Below are positions 9,136 through 17,329 of a DNA stretch of 62,091 nt, piece after piece. The notes under the pieces are model-generated. The model was given only the letters and a program-made list of their open reading frames with translations. It was not told the origin of the DNA and made no database searches. This DNA comes from Oscillospiraceae bacterium (GTDB taxonomy: Bacteria > Bacillota > Clostridia > Oscillospirales > Ruminococcaceae): positions 1-62,091 of the forward strand of contig WRLK01000012.1 of NCBI GenBank assembly GCA_009777635.1. The letters are read 5' to 3'. How positions within the stretch are numbered: position 1 is the first letter of the stretch; the number at the start of each line of letters is the position of its first letter. Position numbers and translations under genes: made by a program.

Positions 9136-9151
9136 GATTTCCGGGGATTTT
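9122..9151 (+). terminator. Intrinsic terminator overlapping the end of the carboxypeptidase gene
   Basis: An 11-bp perfect stem AAAATCCCCGG / CCGGGGATTTT (9122-9132 with 9141-9151) with an 8-base loop. The stop codon lies in the hairpin, and A/T runs on both sides allow function in both directions. Confidence 0.8.
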
Positions 9152-9228
9152 ATTATGTTTTTTGATGTTCAATTTATATAGCAACGAACTTAAAAATCAA
9201 CTCATTTTTTAAAGTTAATTGACTATAA

Positions 9229-9624
9229 TCATATTGTATAAATTTTAGTCCCCGCAACTTCAGTAATTTCGCCCGCTTCATCCACCGTGTAAAAATTCCT
9301 CGTCGAGAACATCTTCCAAAGCTTATATAAAACGGAGTTGTTGTCTTTTGGCATTCCGGTGACGATATTCTTGCAATCAAAGTGACTTATCGCGTCGGCC
9401 ATCACGTTGGTTTTATCTTCTGAAAACAAAAGCCGCATCGTCGCTTTATTTTTTTTCGAGAGCTTAAACAAATAATCGATGACTTCGGGGTCAAGCTCAT
9501 ACTCGGAATCAAGAATTCCGACAACTACAAGATCGGTATCTGTTTCGTCGGCCACAACTTTTGCCGCTTGTATAATCCTGTCGCAGCTATACTGGTTCGT
9601 GACAAAAGTAATTGTTTTTTCCAA
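9229..9624 (-). CDS. Small alpha/beta protein resembling a universal stress domain
   Basis: 131 residues from a TTG start, chosen because GGAGGT lies 7 bases upstream (9632-9637); an upstream ATG at 9687 has no such site. The sequence alternates strands and helices: ITFVTNQ, a helix with RIIQAAKVVADE, strand LVVVGIL, a helix, ATMRLLFSED, then IVTGMP. This is the order of a Rossmann-like UspA domain, but the glycine-rich ATP loop of classical Usp proteins is not evident. I do not recognise a precise family. It stands alone between two terminators; the downstream 9152-9228 region is AT-rich. Confidence 0.6.
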   Translation of the reverse strand: MEKTITFVTNQYSCDRIIQAAKVVADETDTDLVVVGILDSEYELDPEVIDYLFKLSKKNKATMRLLFSEDKTNVMADAISHFDCKNIVTGMPKDNNSVLYKLWKMFSTRNFYTVDEAGEITEVAGTKIYTI

Positions 9625-9714
9625 TCGCCGTACCTCCTCATTTCTATCAAACGTGCTATTTAAAGTATGCCTTAAAATTATGAACATTCTATGTTCTTGT
9701 TAATAATAATCCTG

Positions 9715-9745
9715 CAATTTTTAAGCCGCCGGTATGTCCGGCGGC
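9715..9745 (-). terminator. Intrinsic terminator after the polysaccharide deacetylase gene
   Basis: An 8-bp stem (9725-9732 with 9738-9745, GCCGCCGG / CCGGCGGC) followed on the minus strand by TTAAAAATTG. Confidence 0.7.
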
Positions 9746-9753
9746 GTGTTCTG

Positions 9754-10599
9754 CTAAGCCTTTAAGTTTTTTAATATATCCTCCAACGTCTCGCCCGGTG
9801 TACGGTTATTGCGTTTCATTCTGAAAAGGCAGTCCTCGTCGCCTGCGCGAAGAACGTTTATGCCTGACTCGCACGAAAGCGTCGCCTTAAACCCGAGCTT
9901 TCTAAGGACAATGTCCGAATCCTTGCACATATTGCCAAAGGGATAAGTGAAGCATTCCGGCCTTATGCCGGAAATTTTTTCCATCTTCTCTTGAAGCGTT
10001 TCGACGTCGTCGGAAAGTATGCGCTCGTATTCCTCCGCGCTTTCCGATTTTTTACGGCAGCATCCGTCTCTGCCGCCTGTATTCTTATGCATGCTTTGGG
10101 TGTGGTTTGCAAGCTCGACGCGGCCGGAGCTTATCATCTCAGTGATGTGCGCCCATGTTAGATGCCCATACCGCTCGCATGTTTCGTCCGAGTGCTTCGT
10201 CCAGTGGTCGCTGCTCTCGCCGATGACGGACAGCATTATCCTCATATTGTATTTTTCGAGATACGGTATCGCCTTTAAATTATTATAGTAACCGTCGTCG
10301 AATGTGAGTACAACGGGTTTTTCCGGCAATCTCCCGCCGGTATTGACATATGCAATCAGGTCGGAGATAAACACAGTCTCATATCCGTTTTGAGACAGAT
10401 ACTCTAAATCTTTTTCAAATTCCTCCGGCGATATGTTCCACCGGTTTGTTTTTTTATCAAGCAAGCTGTGGTACATAATCACCGGCACATTTACGGATTC
10501 GCCCGGGTCCGGAACAGCCGCCGCATAAGACGTACCCGCCGAAATTATAACTGATAAAATACAGCACCATATATTTATAATTTTTCTCAATCGAATCAC
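9754..10599 (-). CDS. Exported polysaccharide deacetylase (CE4 family)
   Basis: 281 residues with a signal peptide at about 1-27 (ending TSYAAA). The CE4 NodB-like fold is shown by VIMYHSL, the TFDDGYYNN motif with the metal-binding and base aspartates, and ELANHTQSMH, which supplies the two metal-binding histidines. Downstream, FTYPFGNM corresponds to motif 3. The likely substrate is cell-wall or extracellular N-acetylated glycan, acted on outside the membrane. The start is GTG with GGAAG upstream. It differs from the lipoprotein deacetylase at 45535, which is PdaA-like. Confidence 0.85.
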   Translation of the reverse strand: MIRLRKIINIWCCILSVIISAGTSYAAAVPDPGESVNVPVIMYHSLLDKKTNRWNISPEEFEKDLEYLSQNGYETVFISDLIAYVNTGGRLPEKPVVLTFDDGYYNNLKAIPYLEKYNMRIMLSVIGESSDHWTKHSDETCERYGHLTWAHITEMISSGRVELANHTQSMHKNTGGRDGCCRKKSESAEEYERILSDDVETLQEKMEKISGIRPECFTYPFGNMCKDSDIVLRKLGFKATLSCESGINVLRAGDEDCLFRMKRNNRTPGETLEDILKNLKA

Positions 10600-10740
10600 C
10601 TTACTTCCAATAAGGATATTATATGGGATTCGGTCTTGATTATAGTATGAAATTTTTAACTTATAATACTAGGGCATGTTTTGGTTTGATTCGTTTTATA
10701 TTATAATTATTTTTTGTTTCGAATTATATAATATTTCCCG

Positions 10741-11625
10741 CTAAGTTATCCGGGTTGATTTTACTATATCTTTAAACCCTATGCCGATGATTTCGCTTGC
10801 TTCAAGCGCAATCATGAATGCGGCGGGGTCTTGTTCGTGGACAAGCCGCTTTAATTCGAAATATTGCCCTTTCCTAACAACGCAAAAGACAACCGGCTGT
10901 TCCCGCTGCGTAAAGCTTCCCTTGCCGTCAAGTATCGTGCTGCTTCTTGAAAGACGCCTTGTAATTTCAGCCGTGATTTCCAAGGGGTTCGCGGTCATGA
11001 TCATCATGAGTTTTCCGGTATCAAGGCCGTAAAGCAGGCTGTCTATCACCGTTGTGGACGCAAACGCCGAAATCAGGCCGTATAACGCGTTTTCGATGTT
11101 TCCGTAAACAAACGCGGCGGAGGCCAAAACGCACGCGTCAAGCGCAAGTATCACCTTGCCGACGGAGACTGCGGGCAGCTTTAGCTGTATCAGCCTCGAT
11201 GCGATATCAGATCCGCCTGTCGTCGACGCCCGCATAAACACAAATGCGGTACCGATGCCGCCGATCACGCCGCCATACAGCGCCGCGAGCAATGTATCGC
11301 CCGTGTATATTATTCCGGTCATGCTGACTGCCTGAAGCATCAAAGACAGTATCACGACGCTTTTCATGGTCTTTACGGTAAAGCTTCGGCCTAAAAAAAT
11401 CCATCCCAATATCAAAAGCGGGATGTTAAACAGTATTGTAAGCGCTGAAATCGGAACCGCAGTAATGTAGTTCACAAGGATCGAGATACCGCTTACGCCG
11501 CCGGGCGCAATGTTGTTAGGGGCGCTGAAGCATGTGATTCCGACCGCTAAGAAACCGCAGCCCATCAAATCAAAAAGGACGTCAAGGGCTGTCTCCTTGT
11601 AATTTAATTTTCCGCTCTTCGGCAT
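10741..11625 (-). CDS. YitT family membrane protein
   Basis: 294 residues. The N-terminal two thirds hold five or six membrane segments beginning LFDLMGCGFLAVGITCF, with APGGVSGISIL and the STTGGSDI motif typical of YitT/DUF161 proteins. The C-terminal 80 residues are the cytoplasmic DUF2179 domain (LMMIMTANPLEITAEI and VFCVVRKGQYFELK). Function of the family is not established. The ATG at 11625 is chosen because GGGAGG lies 6 bases before it; a TTG at 11649 has no site. The start overlaps the end of the mini-RNase III gene by 44 bases, so the two are probably coupled. Confidence 0.82.
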   Translation of the reverse strand: MPKSGKLNYKETALDVLFDLMGCGFLAVGITCFSAPNNIAPGGVSGISILVNYITAVPISALTILFNIPLLILGWIFLGRSFTVKTMKSVVILSLMLQAVSMTGIIYTGDTLLAALYGGVIGGIGTAFVFMRASTTGGSDIASRLIQLKLPAVSVGKVILALDACVLASAAFVYGNIENALYGLISAFASTTVIDSLLYGLDTGKLMMIMTANPLEITAEITRRLSRSSTILDGKGSFTQREQPVVFCVVRKGQYFELKRLVHEQDPAAFMIALEASEIIGIGFKDIVKSTRIT

Positions 11626-12028
11626 GTTTAGCCTCCCGGCTGTCTTCAATCATCCCGAAAAGCTCGATCATGCGCGGGATTTCCCCTTTCAGGTATAAAT
11701 ACCCGAAAAGCGCTTCAACGGCCGTTGCTTTCCTGTATTCCATAACAGAGCAGTTCTTCGGGACATGGGCGCTGTTTGCGTTTCGCCCACGCTTTAGTAT
11801 GCGCATCTCCTCTTCGTTTAATACGGGCAAAAGCTGCGAAAACGCCTTGGCCTGCGCCTTGGCGCAAACCTTCTGCACTGCGAGTCTGTGCATTTTATGC
11901 GCCGGTATCGTGCCGTTTTTCAGCACAAGCTCACGGGCCAGCAGCTCAAAAACGCCGTCGCCGATAAACGCGAGCGCCGCAGGGCTTAATTCGCGCGGGT
12001 TTGATTCAGAATTCCTTAAGTCCTGCAT
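11582..12028 (-). CDS. mrnC: Mini-ribonuclease III
   Basis: 148-residue RNase III catalytic domain without a double-stranded RNA binding domain. The family matures the 23S rRNA ends in Firmicutes. The signature LSPAALAFIGDGVFELLAR contains the catalytic aspartate, and ATAVEALFGYLYL corresponds to the second acidic motif. RGRNANSAHVPK is the conserved basic loop. The ATG at 12028 is preceded by GGAGGG three bases upstream; an in-frame ATG at 12064 would lie 14 codons earlier without a site. It overlaps the yitT-like gene. Confidence 0.88.
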   Translation of the reverse strand: MQDLRNSESNPRELSPAALAFIGDGVFELLARELVLKNGTIPAHKMHRLAVQKVCAKAQAKAFSQLLPVLNEEEMRILKRGRNANSAHVPKNCSVMEYRKATAVEALFGYLYLKGEIPRMIELFGMIEDSREAKHAEERKIKLQGDSP

Positions 12029-12066
12029 GTGCCCTCCATGATAATGAATGATTGAAAACTCCAATG

Positions 12067-12095
12067 TTTATACTATGCGATTGCGTTCAATACAA
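12067..12095 (-). promoter_or_regulatory. Probable promoter of mrnC
   Basis: On the minus strand TTGTAT (12090-12095), a 17-base spacer and TATAAA (12067-12072). It lies about 39 bases before the mrnC start. The remaining bases to the obg stop at 12273 hold nothing I recognise. Confidence 0.5.
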
Positions 12096-12272
12096 GCAAT
12101 ATATTCGCACGCATCCCCATGCGTTGCCCGTATAACGATAAGTCAGCAACATACCATATATAATCACGAAAACACCAATTTTTCTTGCTTGTTTTTTATG
12201 CCTGTTCGGTCATTGTGACATCCCTCTTGTTCGATTATCAGGGCCTTGCCGTCAAAGCCAAGCCGTAAGAAT

Positions 12273-13544
12273 CTACTTCAAATATTCAAACTCAAAATCA
12301 AGAATGCTCACGGTGTCGCCCTCATTGACGCCCATTTCCTCGAGTTTTGCTATGATCCCCGAATTTCTAAGCACACGCTGGAAATATTGCAGGCTCTCGT
12401 AGTCGTCCATATTGACCGAGCCGAGTACAAAGCCCAGCCAGTCGGCGTCAACGATATACACGCCGTCCTGTTTCGTTACGGTAAACTCGTTTTTCGCTTT
12501 CGATTCCATCTCCGATAACGGGATTTCCTCGCGCTCGTATTCCTTGATCGGCGGCAGCCGCAAAAGATGCTTCGCCACCTCAAAAATAAGCTCACGCGTC
12601 CCCGAGCCGGTTGCCGCGGAAATTTCAAAAAACGGAAGCCCCAGCTTTTCGATATACCCGCGAAAGCGCCCGACATCCTCTAAAGATGCGATATCGCACT
12701 TGTTCGCGGCGACAATCTGCGGCCTTTCGGCTAACTCCTCGCTGTATTTTTGAAGCTCTGCGTTTATGGTGTTAAAATCCTCTATCGCGTCCCTGCCCTC
12801 AATGCCGGAGACGTCGACGACATGGACTAAAAGCCTGCACCTGTCGACATGCCGCAAAAACTTGTGGCCCAAGCCGGCGCCGTCGCTTGCCCCCTCGATC
12901 AGCCCGGGGATATCCGCCATGACGAAGCTTTGCTCCTCACCCACGCGCACGACGCCCAGCACCGGCGAAAGCGTTGTGAAATGGTAGTTTGCGATGTCGG
13001 GCTTCGCTTCGCTGACCACGGAGATTAGCGTGGATTTTCCCACATTCGGAAAGCCCAGCAGCCCGACGTCTGCCAATAATTTCAGCTCGAGCACGGCTTC
13101 GATGGATTCACCCGGGATACCGGGCTTTGAAAACCGCGGAACCTGCCGTGTCGGCGTCGCGAAATGCGCGTTGCCCCATCCGCCTTTTCCGCCTTTTGCG
13201 ACGATAACCGGAGCTTCTCCTGAAATGTCCGCGAGAATTCTGCCGTTCTCCGCGTCTTTTATCAAGGTTCCGCGCGGCACCCTGATAACCAAATCGCAGC
13301 CCGATTTGCCGGAGCACCGCTTCTTTGAGCCGTTCTCTCCGTTCCCGGCCTTATACTTCCTTTTATAGCGGAAGTCTGCGAGCGTGGAAAGATTCGTGTC
13401 CTCGACGAAAATTATGTTCCCGCCGCGCCCGCCGTCACCGCCGTCAGGCCCGCCCGCGCTCACATATTTCTCGCGGTGGAAGCTCACAGCCCCCGCGCCG
13501 CCGTCGCCCGCCTTCAGCGTGATTTTCGCGATATCTATAAACAT
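12273..13544 (-). CDS. obg: GTPase Obg/CgtA
   Basis: 423-residue ribosome-associated GTPase involved in 50S assembly and growth control. The glycine-rich Obg fold covers residues 1-158 (GDGGAGAVSFHREK, GGPDGGDGGRGG). The G domain follows, with G1 GFPNVGKST, G3 DIPGLIEGA, G4 NKCD and G5 SAATG. The C-terminal OCT domain is complete and ends FEFEYLK. It follows rpmA in the classic rplU-rpmA-obg order with a 93-base gap, so all three probably share the promoter at 14310-14338. GGAGAA before the ATG is the ribosome-binding site. Confidence 0.96.
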   Translation of the reverse strand: MFIDIAKITLKAGDGGAGAVSFHREKYVSAGGPDGGDGGRGGNIIFVEDTNLSTLADFRYKRKYKAGNGENGSKKRCSGKSGCDLVIRVPRGTLIKDAENGRILADISGEAPVIVAKGGKGGWGNAHFATPTRQVPRFSKPGIPGESIEAVLELKLLADVGLLGFPNVGKSTLISVVSEAKPDIANYHFTTLSPVLGVVRVGEEQSFVMADIPGLIEGASDGAGLGHKFLRHVDRCRLLVHVVDVSGIEGRDAIEDFNTINAELQKYSEELAERPQIVAANKCDIASLEDVGRFRGYIEKLGLPFFEISAATGSGTRELIFEVAKHLLRLPPIKEYEREEIPLSEMESKAKNEFTVTKQDGVYIVDADWLGFVLGSVNMDDYESLQYFQRVLRNSGIIAKLEEMGVNEGDTVSILDFEFEYLK

Positions 13545-13637
13545 GGTGGGTTCTCCTTAACTATAGTAGCCAAGCCTTGCGGGAATGTTGCAAAATAAAA
13601 CAAACGGCCGGCAGTAGCCGGCCGCCGTGATGTATTG

Positions 13638-13895
13638 TTACTGTACGGGGTAAATCGAAACCTTTTTGCGGTCTCGGCCCAAGCGCTCGAAGCGGACCGT
13701 GCCGTCCGCCGTCGCAAAGAGCGTGTCATCGCTGCCTTTTCCGACGTTTGTTCCGGGATGGATTTTCGTCCCGCGCTGGCGTACAAGTATATTCCCGGCA
13801 AGAACGAACTGACCGTCCGCGCGTTTTACTCCTAAGCGTTTGGATTCCGAATCGCGACCGTTTCTGGTCGAACCCATACCTTTCTTATGTGCCAT
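13638..13895 (-). CDS. rpmA: 50S ribosomal protein L27
   Basis: 85 residues beginning [16 protein letters not shown], which is the conserved N-terminus that reaches the peptidyl-transferase centre. Unlike many Firmicutes L27 proteins it has no N-terminal extension requiring cleavage by the Prp protease, and no prp gene lies between rplU and rpmA. The ATG has GGAGGTG 6-7 bases upstream. It is 20 bases downstream of rplU. Confidence 0.96.
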   Translation of the reverse strand: MAHKKGMGSTRNGRDSESKRLGVKRADGQFVLAGNILVRQRGTKIHPGTNVGKGSDDTLFATADGTVRFERLGRDRKKVSIYPVQ

Positions 13896-13915
13896 AAAGC
13901 ATACACCTCCAAATT

Positions 13916-14227
13916 TTAAGCGGTTATTGATTCAATCTGAACCTTTGTATACGGCTGCCGGTGTCCCATCTTGCGCTTTGAGTTTTTCTTCGCGCGATAG
14001 GTAAATACCGTGATTTTCTTGGCTTTGCCGTTTTTAATTACCTTCGCGGTAACTTTCGCGCCCGATATTGTGGGTTCGCCTACGGTTATCCCGCTGTCTT
14101 TTCCGATCGCTACGACCTCGTCGAATGTCACGGTTGCGTCGGACTCGGCGTTTAACTTCTCAATGAAAAGTATGTCGCCCTCCTCAACGCGGTACTGTTT
14201 TCCGCCGGTTTTGATAATTGCATACAT
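13916..14227 (-). CDS. rplU: 50S ribosomal protein L21
   Basis: 103 residues starting [18 protein letters not shown], the typical L21 N-terminus, and ending with a basic tail ([17 protein letters not shown]) that contacts 23S rRNA. First gene of the rplU-rpmA-obg operon. The approximately 75-base leader (14228 to about 14303) may hold an autoregulatory structure like the L21 leader of Firmicutes, but I could not fold it convincingly by eye. Confidence 0.96.
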   Translation of the reverse strand: MYAIIKTGGKQYRVEEGDILFIEKLNAESDATVTFDEVVAIGKDSGITVGEPTISGAKVTAKVIKNGKAKKITVFTYRAKKNSKRKMGHRQPYTKVQIESITA

Positions 14228-14309
14228 GGATTTTGCCTCTTTCTACAAGTCTCGCTGTTCAAAGGCGGCGTTAAAGCTCTTTTGAAGCCCGGAACATGCG
14301 GCAAAAAAT

Positions 14310-14338
14310 ATTTTATCATAAACGGTACCGCTTGTCAA
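14310..14338 (-). promoter_or_regulatory. Strong vegetative promoter of rplU-rpmA-obg
   Basis: On the minus strand TTGACA (14333-14338), a 17-base spacer and TAAAAT (14310-14315). This is a near-consensus sigma-70 type promoter, with a leader of about 75 bases before rplU. Confidence 0.85.
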
Positions 14339-14369
14339 CGATATATTTGTCCCGTCGGCTCCCGTCGGC

Positions 14370-14771
14370 TCAGTCGTCCGGCAGGTCGCTTAACGCGTCG
14401 CCGATTGCCTTGATGGCATTATCAATACTGCCCATACTGCCGTCGAGCATGTTCACGCCGTCAACCGTCGCGCCCTCGATTATTCTATTGATTTCGAGTT
14501 TCAGCTCATTAAGCTTGCGGTTTAAAGCTTTCCTGTCGGCTGTCGGGTTCAGTGCGGCCTCCACCGCGATTCTTCGCATTTCGGCAAGCACGTCTTGAAT
14601 CATCTTTAGCGACATGGAGGTCGTTTTAACAATATTCAGGTCGAGCTCGGCCCGCTCGATTTGCCTGTCGAGCGCTTCGATTTCTTCTTTCCTCAGGGCT
14701 TTCTCGCGCGCCCTTCTCAAAAGCGCCATATCGATGTAATATGCAACGCCGTTTTCGTCTTTGTCATGCAT
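14370..14771 (-). CDS. Orphan protein resembling the N-terminal D1 segment of flagellin
   Basis: 133 residues. The N-terminal half is a charged helix (LLRRAREKALRKEEIEALD). From about residue 60 the sequence follows the flagellin D1 core. MIQDVLAEMRRIAVEAA parallels LQRMRELAVQSA of the flagellins in this window, LNELKLEINRIIEGATVDG parallels ALKSEIDRIASSTNYNG, and MLDGSMG parallels LLNGTMG. It lacks the D0 N-terminus, any surface domain and the conserved C-terminus, so it cannot polymerise as a normal flagellin. It is not obviously a pseudogene: the start has GGGGG seven bases upstream and the ends look clean. It may bind flagellin or a chaperone, or be a relic. It lies upstream of the rplU operon, not near the flagellins. 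Confidence 0.6.
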   Translation of the reverse strand: MHDKDENGVAYYIDMALLRRAREKALRKEEIEALDRQIERAELDLNIVKTTSMSLKMIQDVLAEMRRIAVEAALNPTADRKALNRKLNELKLEINRIIEGATVDGVNMLDGSMGSIDNAIKAIGDALSDLPDD

Positions 14772-14847
14772 GTGAAAGCCCCCTATCCATATTGCTTAGT
14801 ATAACATAAAGGCAAGAAAAAGTATATATAATTTGTCAATTGATTTA

Positions 14848-14876
14848 GGGCGTGTTCCCACTACCGCTCAACGCCC
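14848..14876. repeat. Short dispersed palindromic repeat, copy 1
   Basis: The 26 bases at 14851-14876 (starting CGTGTTCCCACTACC and ending CAACGCCC) recur exactly at 26064-26089. Here GGGCGT at 14848-14853 pairs with ACGCCC at 14871-14876, giving a small hairpin with a 17-base loop. It lies in the intergenic region between the flagellin-D1-like gene and the DUF3089 gene. Confidence 0.6.
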
Positions 14877-14954
14877 GTTACTTTTCATTTGCCGGTTAAA
14901 GGGTAGTTGATAACACCGGTAAAAATTTTTATATAGTCAAACGGCATTAAACCG

Positions 14955-14963
14955 TGTTATACT
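14955..14963 (+). promoter_or_regulatory. Extended -10 promoter of the DUF3089 gene
   Basis: TGTTATACT at 14955-14963 is an extended -10 element (TGnTATACT). It lies about 35 bases upstream of the ATG and 23 bases before the GAAAGGA ribosome-binding site. No good -35 is needed or seen. Confidence 0.5.
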
Positions 14964-14998
14964 GGTTGTATCCATTTAAAACCGCGAAAGGACTGCTC

Positions 14999-16030
14999 AT
15001 GATGATGAAAAGGATTATACCGTTATTTTCGACATTGATGGCGTTCATAATGATGACGGGTACCGCGGCTTTTGCCTCCACAGGCGGGGCTGTAGGAAAT
15101 AAAACCGATTACTCAAATATAAACCATTGGCTCAGCTTCGGCGGGGATAAAAAAAACAGCGTCGACGTATTCGTAATCTACCCCACCATCACACAGAGTA
15201 CCGACAGCGCCGACCGCCCTTATGTCCGGATCGATAACCAGATGATGCGCCTGATTGCGGCGGGATGGCTGCGTGAAAACGCGGGGATTTTCACGGGCTC
15301 GGCGAACGTCTACGCGCCGCTTTACCGCCAGGCGAACGGCATTGACCTTGATTCCTTTGCCTATGACACATTTGTGCCAATCGCCGACAAAACGCCGCGC
15401 GAGGATATTTTCGGCGCCTTTGAATACTACCTGAACCATGTGAACAAGGGTGAGCGACCGTTCATCATATTCGGGCATTCACAGGGCGCATACCTTGCAA
15501 CGGAGCTTGCGACGACCTTTTTGGGCCGCGAGAAATACAGGCGGCATAATGAAAACCTAATCGCCGTGTACGCAATCGGCTTTTCCGTGCTGGAAAGCCG
15601 GCTCAAGAAAAATCCTGCGCTAAAATTCTCGCGGGAAAAGGACGATACCGGCGTAATCCTTTCATGGAACGCAACGGCTCCGGGCGAGGTGAGCTCCGGC
15701 GCTTACGAAAATTTCGGGACATGGAAGCGCGGTGCGCTTGTAACGAACCCCATCACATGGAAAAGCGACGAAACGCCCGCCGCAGCTTCGCAGAACAGGG
15801 CTTCAAAGGTGATCGCGGGCGACAACATATCGTTCGGGATGGTGAGCGGCTACGCCGACGCGACCGTGGACAAGCAGCGCGGCCTGCTGATGGTGACGTC
15901 GGTGGACGAATCGAAGTACCGGTCGCTGAGTCCAAGGGTAGGCAAGTACCACAGGCACGATATTGCGTTTTACTACAGCTCCATAAGGCAGAACATCAAA
16001 GACCGGATAGCCGCGTTCGAGAGAAAATAA
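14999..16030 (+). CDS. Exported DUF3089 alpha/beta-hydrolase-like protein
   Basis: 343 residues. Three consecutive ATG codons begin the reading; the first, at 14999, follows GAAAGGA by 6 bases. A signal peptide covers about residues 1-27 (ending TAAFAS). The mature part has the DUF3089 pattern: DVFVIYPT near the N-terminus, NVYAPLYRQ in the middle and the nucleophile elbow FGHSQGAYLATEL with the catalytic serine. A lipase or esterase activity is likely, but the substrate is unknown. Single-gene unit with its own promoter, ending in a shared terminator with dnaJ. Confidence 0.8.
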   Translation: MMMKRIIPLFSTLMAFIMMTGTAAFASTGGAVGNKTDYSNINHWLSFGGDKKNSVDVFVIYPTITQSTDSADRPYVRIDNQMMRLIAAGWLRENAGIFTGSANVYAPLYRQANGIDLDSFAYDTFVPIADKTPREDIFGAFEYYLNHVNKGERPFIIFGHSQGAYLATELATTFLGREKYRRHNENLIAVYAIGFSVLESRLKKNPALKFSREKDDTGVILSWNATAPGEVSSGAYENFGTWKRGALVTNPITWKSDETPAAASQNRASKVIAGDNISFGMVSGYADATVDKQRGLLMVTSVDESKYRSLSPRVGKYHRHDIAFYYSSIRQNIKDRIAAFERK

Positions 16031-16069
16031 GAACAAAAGACCGCCATTCGGCGGTCTTTTGTTCTTATT
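16026..16069. terminator. Bidirectional terminator between DUF3089 gene and dnaJ
   Basis: A perfect 20-bp stem (16026-16045 with 16050-16069) with an ATTC tetraloop. The arms are A/T-rich at the base and GC-rich at the top (GACCGCC / GGCGGTC), so the element can stop transcription from both sides. It includes the stop codons of both convergent genes. Confidence 0.85.
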
Positions 16070-17216
16070 TATTATTCATTACATTTTTAATGCGTTCAAA
16101 AAAGGTCTTGCGCTTCTCATAATTTTTCTCGCTCACAAGCGAGTCGTATGCTTTAAGCGCATCCTTTTGCTTGCCTGAGAGGTTTTTCGGCACCTCAAGC
16201 GACACGCGCACATACTGCTCGCCGCGCCCGCGCCCGTTGACATAAGGCACGCCCTTGTTGCGCAGCCTGAACACGGTGCCGGGCTGTGTGCCCTCCGGCA
16301 CCGTGTAGCTGACCTTGCCGTCGACCGTCGGCACGGTTATTTCGTCGCCTAAAGTCGCCTGCGCGTAGGTAAGCGGAATCTCACACCAGATGTCAAACCC
16401 GTCGCGCTCAAACAGGACGTCCGGCCTTACGTTCACGGTCACTACGCAGTCGCCCGCGGGCCCGTTGTTGACGCCGTGGTCGCCTTCGCCGCGTATGATG
16501 AAGCTTTGCCCGTCGTCGATTCCGGCGGGAACGTTGACCTCCACCTTGCGTGTTACGCGGACACGCGCCTTGCCGCCGCACACCTTGCAGGGGTCTTTTG
16601 TGACCTGACCCTTGCCTGCGCAGATTGCACACGCCCTTGCCGTCTGAACCACGCCGAACGGCGTGCGCTGTGTGACCTTGACTTGTCCCGTGCCGCCGCA
16701 TTCGGAGCATTTTTCAGGCGCCGTGCCTTTCGAGGCCCCTGTCCCCAAGCATTCCTTGCAGTTTTCAAGATGGCTGATTGATACCGTTTTGCGGCAGCCC
16801 TTCACGGCTTCCATAAAATCAAGCGCCAGAGTCACGCGGATGTCGCTGCCCTTAATCGGCGCGTTCGGGTTCCTCGTGCGTGTGGAGCCGCCGAATCCAA
16901 AACCGCCGCCGAAAAAGTTTTCAAAGATGTCGCCCAAATCCTCAAAGCCGAAGCCGCCGGCGCTGTACGCACCGCCGCCGTAGCTCGGGTCGACGCCCGC
17001 ATGGCCGAATTGGTCGTACCGGCTTTTCTTCTGCAGGTCGGATAATATCTCATAAGCTTCGCCAATTTCCTTGAACTTGGCTTCGGCTTCTTTATTGTCG
17101 GGGTTTAAATCGGGATGATATTCCTTTGCAAGCTTGCGGTACGCTTTCTTTATATCATCGTCCGAGGCGCCCTTAGCAAGGCCAAGCGCCTCGTAATAAT
17201 CCCTTTTTTCCGCCAA
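16065..17216 (-). CDS. dnaJ: Chaperone DnaJ
   Basis: 383-residue Hsp40 co-chaperone of DnaK. The J domain (residues of about 5-70) contains HPD in [10 protein letters not shown] glycine/phenylalanine region follows. The zinc-binding domain has four CxxCxGxG-type repeats ([32 protein letters not shown]). The start is taken as TTG at 17216, which gives LAEKRDYYE, because AGGTGG lies 5 bases upstream; a GTG at 17225 would overlap that site. Last gene of the hrcA operon, separated from dnaK by a 12-bp hairpin. Confidence 0.93.
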   Translation of the reverse strand: MAEKRDYYEALGLAKGASDDDIKKAYRKLAKEYHPDLNPDNKEAEAKFKEIGEAYEILSDLQKKSRYDQFGHAGVDPSYGGGAYSAGGFGFEDLGDIFENFFGGGFGFGGSTRTRNPNAPIKGSDIRVTLALDFMEAVKGCRKTVSISHLENCKECLGTGASKGTAPEKCSECGGTGQVKVTQRTPFGVVQTARACAICAGKGQVTKDPCKVCGGKARVRVTRKVEVNVPAGIDDGQSFIIRGEGDHGVNNGPAGDCVVTVNVRPDVLFERDGFDIWCEIPLTYAQATLGDEITVPTVDGKVSYTVPEGTQPGTVFRLRNKGVPYVNGRGRGEQYVRVSLEVPKNLSGKQKDALKAYDSLVSEKNYEKRKTFFERIKNVMNNK

Positions 17217-17288
17217 ATTTACCACCTCTATGTTAGGGTATGCAATGCACAGTCACCAAGTGAGTATAGCACAAAAGCAATCCCCTGA

Positions 17289-17319
17289 CAACAGGGCGGA
17301 GTTGTTTTCCGCCCTGTTG
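17289..17319 (-). other. Hairpin in the dnaK-dnaJ intergenic region
   Basis: A perfect 12-bp inverted repeat (17289-17300 with 17308-17319, core CAGGGCGGA / TCCGCCCTG) with a 7-base loop lies just after the dnaK stop. It is not followed by a clear U-run on the minus strand, so it may be a processing or stability element or a weak attenuator rather than a full terminator. Confidence 0.7.
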
Positions 17320-17329
17320 CCATATAATA

